A stretch of 20,490 nucleotides of DNA from Xanthobacteraceae bacterium (GTDB lineage Bacteria; Pseudomonadota; Alphaproteobacteria; Rhizobiales; Xanthobacteraceae), in contig JASHVC010000508.1 of assembly GCA_030039655.1 (NCBI GenBank), positions 1-20,490 on the forward strand. The letters are read 5' to 3'. The notes beneath the pieces were generated by a model, which saw nothing but the letters and a program-made list of their open reading frames with translations, did not search any database and was not told the DNA's origin. Below are positions 15,144-20,490 of this stretch, piece after piece. Made by a program: the position numbers and the translations under genes. The stretch's first letter is position 1. Every line of letters begins with the position of its first letter.

Positions 15144-16136
15144 TCAAACCTTTGAGATTTCGAACACGGAGGGATGAAAAATCTCCTCCGCGCTCAACTT
15201 ACGCGCAGCCAATCCCTGTTCGAACGAATACCGAGTGAGCTTTTCGATATCCTTTGCGTTTTCAGCGATGCCGTAACGCCAGAAGTCTTCGCTCATCAGC
15301 TCGACAGCGTCTTGAACGTACATCTCTGGCCAGGGCAGCGTGACTTTGGTCGCGGACAGTTCTCTTAATTCAGCAATCGCTATTTTCTTTGCTTGACAGA
15401 ACGCCTTGTAGACCGAGGCTGGCAACCACGGATATTTCTCTGCCAGAGTTTTCCTGATGCCAACGAGATGCATGATCGGAAACATGCCCGAACGGCGATA
15501 GTAGTCCATTTCGACTTCCCGATAGTTCGGGAACATCAGTCCAACGTTGGGCGCGCGATTGACGAAGGCCGAGATCTCACGTGCGCTGAACACTGCGTCG
15601 AGCTCGCCGTCGACTAACATCTTATTTAGTGTCTTGCCCGCCGGGATTGGCCGGAGGTCAATACCGTTTGGCAACTTCAACGGTGTCCGCTCGTCCCGAC
15701 CTGGCTCCTCCTGACCCCCAGTGCGCCAGCGGATATCGGATGGATCTAGTCCGAAATCTTCCTTGAAAATGCCCCTCATCCAAACGTTGGCGGTCTGCTG
15801 ATATTCCGGAAGACCGACGAGCTTGCCCTTGAGGTCCGCCGGCCCGCGGATGCCGCGATCGGTTCTGATGTAGATCGCCGAGTGTCGGAAATGCCTTGAG
15901 ACGAAGGCAGGTATGGCCACGTAGGGACAAAGGTTCCGCGAGGTGGTCATCAGATAACTGTTGAACGAAAGCTCCGCCACGTCGAAATCGTGATAGCGAA
16001 AGGCCCGAAAGAACAACTCCTCAGGATCGAGTGGGAGATATGTAACCTCGCACCCGTCAACCCGAACACGACCGTCCTTGATCGGACGGGTGCGGTCGTA
16101 TTCGGCACAGGCAATGGTGATTGGGACAAGGGACAT
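15144..16136 (-). CDS. 4,5-dihydroxyphthalate decarboxylase-family protein (Pht5/OphC-like)
   Basis: This 330-residue protein has the features I associate with the 4,5-dihydroxyphthalate decarboxylase family, which uses a periplasmic-binding-protein-like fold but acts in the cytoplasm. It begins ITIACAEYDRTRPIKDGRV (6-24). It continues with DPEELFFRAFRYHDFDVAEL (37-56), AIYIRTDRGI (87-96) and GLPEYQQTANVWMRG (108-122). There is no signal peptide, which argues against a transport role. In phthalate degradation this enzyme converts 4,5-dihydroxyphthalate to protocatechuate. Adjacent dehydrogenase and oxygenase genes fit that logic. A 62-base gap upstream holds a variant of the second regulon's box. 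Relatives have been annotated as ABC binding proteins, so the exact activity and substrate remain inferred. Confidence 0.87.
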   Translation of the reverse strand: MSLVPITIACAEYDRTRPIKDGRVRVDGCEVTYLPLDPEELFFRAFRYHDFDVAELSFNSYLMTTSRNLCPYVAIPAFVSRHFRHSAIYIRTDRGIRGPADLKGKLVGLPEYQQTANVWMRGIFKEDFGLDPSDIRWRTGGQEEPGRDERTPLKLPNGIDLRPIPAGKTLNKMLVDGELDAVFSAREISAFVNRAPNVGLMFPNYREVEMDYYRRSGMFPIMHLVGIRKTLAEKYPWLPASVYKAFCQAKKIAIAELRELSATKVTLPWPEMYVQDAVELMSEDFWRYGIAENAKDIEKLTRYSFEQGLAARKLSAEEIFHPSVFEISKV

Positions 16137-16168
16137 GCGATAGCCTCGTACGCGAGCGTAGTATTACT

Positions 16169-16180
16169 GTGACATTTCAG
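16169..16180. promoter_or_regulatory. Variant box of regulon 2 upstream of the Pht5-like gene
   Basis: GTGACATTTCAG matches GTGATATTTCAC, the reverse complement of the box at 19281, at 10 of 12 positions. It sits 33 bases before the Pht5-like start codon, in the only gap over 30 bases inside this operon, suggesting a second, internal promoter. It overlaps the last bases before the dehydrogenase stop at 16199 only slightly upstream. Confidence 0.4.
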
Positions 16181-16198
16181 CGTAACGTCACGTTGCTG

Positions 16199-17386
16199 TC
16201 AATGCGCCGATCCTGACAACACCACCTCGCGCCTTGCTTTTGCGGACTGCGCCACGGCGAGGATGGCCTCGATTGTGTCCCGACCCCAACGCGCGTTATG
16301 CCGGCTTGGATGTCCGTGCCGCACTGCCTTCCACAGGCTATCAAGTGCGTCGCCCTGACCCGGCCTGCCAACGCCTCGCACCGCGGGGATTTCCCGCGTT
16401 CCTGAGCGACCATGAATCAATATGCCATTTGGCGAAAGTCGAATATCACCGCCCTCGCAGGTCGCGATGATCAAGCCGAAATGGGGAAGAAAAGGCTGCT
16501 CGTTGACTAGCGCGCGTCCACCGAAGCCCAGATCTTCATGTGCCTGAAGATCGCTGCTGCGCGAAAGAAATGCCCCGCGAGTACTTCCATGTCGGTTCGG
16601 TTCTTTTGCCGTGCCACCTTCAGCGATCCAGTAATGCCACTCATCACTGTCGAAGAAGTCGTAGCCGCTGAATGTAACCGATGCAGCTGCACCGCTTTGG
16701 AGATCAAGGAAGACGGTACAGTGGCCCGAAGCCGGGCGCGCACTATCCAGCGCTCCCATACTCGCGCGCACAGAACGAACATCGCCGCCGATTAGACGAA
16801 CGATTTCAATTTGATGAGCGAGTTGATTGAAAACGATACCACCACCTTTCGCGACATCAAATTCATCGGCGCGGTGTGGGCGAAGAAGAAAGTCATTGTA
16901 GTTGAATGTTAAAATCATCCCGAGGCGGCCCAAGTCACCGCTCTCGATGACGCGCTGCATTTCGCGCACGTTAGGATCAAAGCCGTGGGTGTGGCCAACG
17001 ATGAGCGTCATACCAGTCCGTTCTGCGGCGGCGATCACCGCATCGCAGTCGACCAGAGTTAGCGCCAGAGGTTTCTCGACGAGGACATGTTTGCCGTGTT
17101 CCAGAGCCTCGACGGCCTGAGCGGAATGAAACTGATGCGGCGATGCTATGTAGATGGCCTCAATCAAGGGGTCGCGGCACAAGTCGCTGTAGTCCGCATA
17201 AGTCTTGGCATCGAACTGCTGCGCAAAGGACAGCCGCGGTCGTGGCAGCGGGTCCATTCCCGCGCACAACCGGATGTGTGGATGAGCGGCGGCGGCCCGG
17301 ATCATGAACGCGCCTGCCAAACCAAGTCCGGCAATGCCCAAACGCAGAGGTTCCGGCGGCGCCCTGTCTTGATCGTCGCTGCGCAT
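16199..17386 (-). CDS. Gfo/Idh/MocA-family oxidoreductase, phthalate dihydrodiol dehydrogenase-like (Pht4/OphB)
   Basis: This 395-residue protein has an N-terminal Rossmann fold (GIAGLGLAG, 17-25) and EKP (103-105, Lys104 catalytic in the family). Segments typical of the phthalate cis-4,5-dihydrodiol dehydrogenase branch are IYIASPHQFHS (77-87), VGHTHGFD (129-136) and YNDFLLRPHRADEF (162-175). GGGIVFNQLAHQIEIVRLIGG (180-200) includes His190, and FFDSDEWHYW follows. The expected reaction is NAD+-dependent oxidation of a cis-dihydrodiol to a catechol after the Rieske dioxygenase. It lies 21 bases downstream of the beta subunit in the same operon and before the Pht5-like decarboxylase, the pathway order known for phthalate. 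The assignment is from remembered family patterns, not an alignment. Confidence 0.88.
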   Translation of the reverse strand: MRSDDQDRAPPEPLRLGIAGLGLAGAFMIRAAAAHPHIRLCAGMDPLPRPRLSFAQQFDAKTYADYSDLCRDPLIEAIYIASPHQFHSAQAVEALEHGKHVLVEKPLALTLVDCDAVIAAAERTGMTLIVGHTHGFDPNVREMQRVIESGDLGRLGMILTFNYNDFLLRPHRADEFDVAKGGGIVFNQLAHQIEIVRLIGGDVRSVRASMGALDSARPASGHCTVFLDLQSGAAASVTFSGYDFFDSDEWHYWIAEGGTAKEPNRHGSTRGAFLSRSSDLQAHEDLGFGGRALVNEQPFLPHFGLIIATCEGGDIRLSPNGILIHGRSGTREIPAVRGVGRPGQGDALDSLWKAVRHGHPSRHNARWGRDTIEAILAVAQSAKARREVVLSGSAH

Positions 17387-17407
17387 GGGCCCTCGGAAAG
17401 ACCTGTC

Positions 17408-17926
17408 TTAGAGGAGTGTGCTCAGCGCGCCATCGAAGATCATGGTTTGATCGAGGTGGGCGGTGCGGCCTGAGAGCTGCCAGCCTGAGGCACCGCGCCT
17501 TAGCGTGTCGTATCTGATGGCCACATAGAAACCGCCCTCGGGAATGCTGGGACGATTTCGGTAGGCCAGCAGATAAGAGGTGACGTCGAACTCGCCTGGC
17601 TTCTCCGAATGGTACGCTTCGATATTGGAAACCACGCGTCTCGTCATTGACGGCGGATTTTCCGCTCGCGTGAGGCGTGGATTCGAAACCTGGTCAATTC
17701 TGGATTTAAGGCCAGTCAAGTCCTCATCGACAATCGCGTAGCTCAGGGGTTGCGCATCGGCATCCCGCGCTACGCCCGCGGTGACGCGATAGCGGATATC
17801 ATGCGCTATAAGCGCAAGCCAGCCAGCGTAGTCGCGACGGTCCAGCAACCCGGCTTCGCGATACAGAAAACGCTGAATTTCTATAAAAAGCGCATCATCA
17901 ACGGCACGGGCTTGAGCGTCGTTCAT
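17408..17926 (-). CDS. Rieske aromatic-ring-hydroxylating dioxygenase, beta subunit
   Basis: This 172-residue protein has the SnoaL/NTF2-like fold of ring-hydroxylating dioxygenase small subunits. It begins with the characteristic EIQRFLYREAGLLDRRDYAG and continues WLALIAHDIRYRV, with the conserved TRRVVSNIEA and a C-terminal SGRTAHLDQTM. The beta subunit is structural, completing an alpha3beta3 hexamer. Length is typical (160-190). It starts 18 bases after the alpha-subunit stop with GAGAAGAA before the ATG. Its presence separates this oxygenase from single-subunit phthalate 4,5-dioxygenases (Pht3/OphA2). Confidence 0.94.
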   Translation of the reverse strand: MNDAQARAVDDALFIEIQRFLYREAGLLDRRDYAGWLALIAHDIRYRVTAGVARDADAQPLSYAIVDEDLTGLKSRIDQVSNPRLTRAENPPSMTRRVVSNIEAYHSEKPGEFDVTSYLLAYRNRPSIPEGGFYVAIRYDTLRRGASGWQLSGRTAHLDQTMIFDGALSTLL

Positions 17927-17944
17927 GAAACAGATTCTTCTCGA

Positions 17945-19267
17945 TTAGGGAGCGGCTTCATGATTTGAAGACATGCAACGATCCCACTGGCGCATAAATT
18001 CCAGTTGAGCGACCTCAGTGTCCGCCGGCTTGAAAGCGCGCCCCGGCCATTTGTGGTCCTTTTCCGGTTTGTCGATGTAGGGCAACGCAGTGTGGAAGCT
18101 GTACGGGAATTGCTTAGCAATCTCATTGTTGCTCGCGAAGGTGGCGGATGCCCATAATTCGAGGTCGTCCTGCTCGAATACGCCGGAAGCGCCAAAGTTA
18201 TGAAAACCCTTCCGCAGGACATCATCCTTATAAGTTTGCGACGCTTCCTTTTCCGCCAGCACCCAGCTCAGCACTTCCATTTCCGTGCCGCTAATCGGTT
18301 GCCATTGTCGAATGATCACCGCCTTCTGTGCGGGCCCAACCTGGGTTTCAATGAAGGACAAGTTGGGAAAAATGGTGCCGACAATCACACGCAGTTTCTC
18401 AAGCAGCTTCAACTGATCTCCTTTGAGAAACTTGCCATAAAGCGGCTCCAGATCGCGCGGGTGAGTCTGATAGGCCTCCTCCGGTAGGCCAGGGGCTAAA
18501 TAGGTCAACGTGCAACCATGACCTTGATCGGTTACGACCTGAAAACTATTTTCTGCCGCCGTTGCGAAGCCTGCACGCGCCGCCCGGACGGGATCAAGCG
18601 TCAAGGGACCTATGTGAGTGGTGAGAATATGCTGACTGTCGCCAACGAAGTTTAAGGCGCCCACCTTCCAGTTCGACTTAGCGCGCCAGCGATGCGGCGG
18701 CGCAAGCACCTCCATTCCTCCCGGCGACCGACATAGAAAGGGGTCGATGTACCATGCTATCTCTCCGAGATAGCCGGAAAGCGTTTCGACGTCCTCATTC
18801 CAACAGCCAAAAATAAGCCCCTTATGGACTTCGACACGAGGTACGGGCGCCAATCCGAATTCGGAAAAGTCAAATCCTTTGGGGAAATGCTTGTCGAAAG
18901 TCGTCGTCATCAGACGGCCCGATCGCTCGTACGTCCAACCATGGTAGGGGCAGACGAAATGGCGGGCGTTGCCCGAATCGGCGCGGCAGACCTTGGCACC
19001 GCGATGCCGACAGCTGTTCAAAAATGCGCGCACGCTACCATCGCTGTCGCGAACGATGACGACGGGTACTCGTCCCATCGTACGGGTTACGAAATCGCCC
19101 GGATTCGCAAGCTCGGTTTCGTGCGCCAGAAAGATCCAGTTGCGATCGAAGATACGTTGCATTTCCAGGCGGTAAACATCGTCGCTCACAAAGACATCGC
19201 GGCTGACCAGACCGCGCTGAACATCGACCCACGGGGCGTTGCGTAGGCCTTTCGACTGGGAGGACAT
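17945..19267 (-). CDS. Rieske aromatic-ring-hydroxylating dioxygenase, alpha subunit
   Basis: This 440-residue catalytic subunit has a Rieske [2Fe-2S] domain with Cys86, His88, Cys106 and His109 (CRHRGAKVC and CPYHGW). The mononuclear iron site is at Asp210/His213/His218 (GDSQHILTTH), with a further aspartate in EQDDLELW. It should add O2 across an aromatic ring to give a cis-dihydrodiol. ATG 19267 is chosen over GTG 19276 because AAGGTGGG stands just before it. Neither the ferredoxin nor the ferredoxin reductase that must supply electrons is in the window. It heads the operon alpha, beta, dehydrogenase, decarboxylase, FMN reductase, with a GTGAAATATCAC box 13 bases upstream. The regioselectivity cannot be read from sequence. 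Confidence 0.94.
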   Translation of the reverse strand: MSSQSKGLRNAPWVDVQRGLVSRDVFVSDDVYRLEMQRIFDRNWIFLAHETELANPGDFVTRTMGRVPVVIVRDSDGSVRAFLNSCRHRGAKVCRADSGNARHFVCPYHGWTYERSGRLMTTTFDKHFPKGFDFSEFGLAPVPRVEVHKGLIFGCWNEDVETLSGYLGEIAWYIDPFLCRSPGGMEVLAPPHRWRAKSNWKVGALNFVGDSQHILTTHIGPLTLDPVRAARAGFATAAENSFQVVTDQGHGCTLTYLAPGLPEEAYQTHPRDLEPLYGKFLKGDQLKLLEKLRVIVGTIFPNLSFIETQVGPAQKAVIIRQWQPISGTEMEVLSWVLAEKEASQTYKDDVLRKGFHNFGASGVFEQDDLELWASATFASNNEIAKQFPYSFHTALPYIDKPEKDHKWPGRAFKPADTEVAQLEFMRQWDRCMSSNHEAAP

Positions 19268-19280
19268 GGCACCCACCTTA

Positions 19281-19292
19281 GTGAAATATCAC
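19281..19292. promoter_or_regulatory. Operator-like box GTGAAATATCAC, copy 1 of regulon 2
   Basis: This 12-base near-palindrome (GTGA-N4-TCAC) lies between the divergent dioxygenase and gntR 2 genes, 13 bases before the alpha-subunit ATG. The identical 12-mer recurs at 20184. TGA-N4-TCA symmetry fits binding by a GntR dimer; assignment to the adjacent regulator is inferred. Confidence 0.65.
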
Positions 19293-19375
19293 TTACTCTT
19301 CAAACTAACCCAAAGTGCTATGTAGTGGCAAGGAGCACCCTCCCTCTTCACTCGCACGGCAGAGAACGATAACTT

Positions 19376-19410
19376 GGGGTGGTGCCGTTAGTACTTCAAT
19401 TTGCCACCCC
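19376..19410 (+). promoter_or_regulatory. Hairpin in the leader of gntR 2
   Basis: GGGGTGG (19376-19382) and CCACCCC (19404-19410) are perfect 7-base inverted repeats around a 21-base loop. They end 25 bases before the preferred ATG. No T-run follows, so it is not an obvious terminator. If translation starts at GTG 19379, this lies inside the coding region. Confidence 0.3.
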
Positions 19411-19435
19411 GTCACAGCTAGTTACAGTCCCATCG

Positions 19436-20134
19436 ATGCCGACCAAGAGAAAGCTCAAGACCAGAGTCGGCGGCCGGCGCCCCGCTCCCGCATCGCACCG
19501 CGCTGCCGAGTCTCTACGCGACGCGGCTTACCAGAAGATCAAGCATCGCATCATTACCTGCACTTTCAAACCGGGCGAATATATCAACGAACTGCAGCTT
19601 TCCGCACTTCTTAACATTGGGCGGACGCCGGTTCATCAGGCACTGGACCGGCTAATGGTCGAAGGGATGGTCGAGGTCATCCCGCGAAAAGGCGTCATCG
19701 TCAAACCTGTAAGCCTGAACGAGGTGTTGCAGATTATCGAAGTACGACTGATCAATGAGCCACTCGGCGCTCGGCTTGCTGCCGAACACGCTAGTGACGC
19801 CGACCTGTCCGACATGGCCGAAATACTTAAACGGGCCAAGCACTGGGCCGGAGTTCGCAATGTCGAAAATCTTATGTTGCTCGACCGGGAATTTCATTTC
19901 ATCATCGCCAGGGCGGCCAGGAATGATGTGCTCACGGAGCTGTTGCGTAATCTGCACGAGCGTTCGTTGCGCTTCTGGTTCATTTCCCTCAACGCCCCGA
20001 CGCAGTATCAGCTAGTTCAAGACGAGCATGCGGCGATACTGGACGCCATCGGCCGGCACGAGCCGGCCAAGGCCGATACGGCGATGCGTCAACACATCGA
20101 ATCCTTCCGCAGGAATGTATCGCAATTTATGTAG
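19436..20134 (+). CDS. GntR-family transcriptional regulator, FadR/FCD subfamily (regulator 2)
   Basis: This 232-residue protein has a basic N-terminal tail (MPTKRKLKTRVGGRRP) and then the GntR winged helix with ELQLSALLNIGRTPVHQALDRL and the wing VIPRKGVIVKPV. A C-terminal FCD domain follows, with ligand-site histidines in DREFHFIIARAARN, QDEHAAI and MRQHIESF. ATG 19436 is preferred to a GTG at 19379, since the added 19 residues are not family-like; neither has a strong ribosome-binding site. It is divergent from the dioxygenase operon and upstream of the thiamine-diphosphate gene. A GTGAAATATCAC box lies on each side, making it the likely regulator of both and of itself. It differs clearly from regulator 1. 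Confidence 0.9.
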   Translation: MPTKRKLKTRVGGRRPAPASHRAAESLRDAAYQKIKHRIITCTFKPGEYINELQLSALLNIGRTPVHQALDRLMVEGMVEVIPRKGVIVKPVSLNEVLQIIEVRLINEPLGARLAAEHASDADLSDMAEILKRAKHWAGVRNVENLMLLDREFHFIIARAARNDVLTELLRNLHERSLRFWFISLNAPTQYQLVQDEHAAILDAIGRHEPAKADTAMRQHIESFRRNVSQFM

Positions 20135-20242
20135 CCTCCCTCCCCCGCAACGGCCACAAGCAAATTGACGACCTGATCGCATTGTGAAATATCACAGACT
20201 TGTGTTTTTGTGCCAACGCTTGCGCCAGGCAGTCTTCATCCA
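20135..20242. other. Intergenic region before the thiamine-diphosphate enzyme gene
   Basis: About 108 bases hold the second GTGAAATATCAC copy and presumably a promoter. I see no terminator hairpin for gntR 2. A GTG at 20210 is in frame with the next gene and could be an alternative start. Confidence 0.4.
20184..20195. promoter_or_regulatory. Operator-like box GTGAAATATCAC, copy 2 of regulon 2
   Basis: This 12-mer is identical to that at 19281 and lies 47 bases before ATG 20243 of the thiamine-diphosphate gene. Two exact copies 0.9 kb apart, both in front of genes, are unlikely by chance. Confidence 0.65.
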
Positions 20243-20490
20243 ATGCTCAAACCTGGACCGTCCCGCGCGTCGAACGCAGTCATCCACTCCACCGCCCATT
20301 ATTTGCTTCAAGCCCTCAACGAGATCGACGTTGAGTATTTATTTTGTAATTTTGGCACTGACCATGCCCCTTTGTCGAAGAGTTGGCGCGGTTTGAGGCC
20401 GAAGGATTGCGAGCACCCAAAATCGTCTTATGCCCGCATGAAAACGTCGCAGTGCACATGGCAGGCGGTTTTACGCAAATGACCGGCCGT
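20243..20490 (+). pseudogene. Thiamine-diphosphate-dependent enzyme (acetolactate synthase-like), N-terminal part with apparent frameshift; runs off right edge
   Basis: From ATG 20243 the frame encodes an N-terminal TPP-enzyme segment, HYLLQALNEIDVEYLFCNFG followed by TDHAP, then loses similarity and stops at 20480. The similarity resumes one frame away from 20374 as VEELARFEAEGLRAPKIVLC, then PHENVAVHMAGGFTQMTGR, open to the window end. PHEN holds the glutamate that activates the thiamine ring. The shift lies in the CCCCTTT run (20367-20373) and corresponds to one missing base. It could be a true inactivating mutation or a homopolymer sequencing error; the well-kept downstream frame favours a recent event or an error. 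The family ligates or decarboxylates 2-oxo acids. A regulon-2 box precedes it. An in-frame GTG at 20210 is an alternative start. Confidence 0.75.

Noticed and set aside
15144..16136. ABC transporter substrate-binding protein
   Set aside because: The fold is related, but there is no signal peptide, and the ACAEYDRTR and PEELFFRAFR segments with the Pht4-like neighbour point to the dihydroxyphthalate decarboxylase family.
1..20490. CRISPR arrays, tRNA/rRNA genes, insertion sequences, attachment sites
   Set aside because: Read on both strands, none was recognised; the window is densely filled by the metabolic genes listed.

Overview
The window is a block of catabolic genes from a Gram-negative proteobacterium. 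Gene families, start/stop overlaps and moderately high GC suggest a Rhizobiales/Bradyrhizobium-like alphaproteobacterium, with a betaproteobacterium possible; this is inference. I see no rRNA, tRNA, CRISPR array, transposase or phage gene. Sixteen protein genes are supported, including one cut by each edge.

Module 1 (about 1-14280): two different molybdenum hydroxylases of the xanthine dehydrogenase/CO dehydrogenase superfamily. A minus-strand operon starts with a CoxG-like protein (4850) and runs through FAD, molybdopterin and 2Fe-2S subunits to a partial asparaginase-family enzyme. A plus-strand operon (8919-12585) encodes large, FAD and 2Fe-2S subunits of a CoxL-type enzyme. Between them are a GntR/FCD regulator (5294-6019) and a minus-strand NMT1/SsuA-type ABC importer (binding protein, ATPase, permease). 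A UbiD-family decarboxylase (14280-12847, minus) closes the module. These units are tied together by a shared bipartite box, TACGATAT-N8-CGTATACG. It is present with exact half-sites and exact spacing in the promoters of the CoxG operon, the CoxL operon and ubiD-like gene, and in a weaker form in front of the importer.

Module 2 (about 14539-20490): a minus-strand cluster of Rieske dioxygenase alpha and beta subunits, a Gfo/Idh/MocA dehydrogenase resembling phthalate dihydrodiol dehydrogenase (Pht4/OphB), a protein of the 4,5-dihydroxyphthalate decarboxylase family (Pht5-like) and an NAD(P)H-dependent FMN reductase. A divergent second GntR/FCD regulator follows, then the start of a thiamine-diphosphate enzyme that appears frameshifted. 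A different box, GTGAAATATCAC, occurs twice exactly and once as a 10/12 variant in front of these units, marking a second regulon.

Taken together, the window looks like an inducible uptake and degradation pathway for an aromatic or N-heteroaromatic carboxylate: import, hydroxylation by two Mo enzymes, non-oxidative decarboxylation by UbiD, and a phthalate-type dihydroxylation / re-aromatisation / decarboxylation route. The combination, with an alpha/beta oxygenase beside Pht4/Pht5-like enzymes and two decarboxylases of unrelated folds, does not match a pathway I can name. The substrate is not determined by the sequence.
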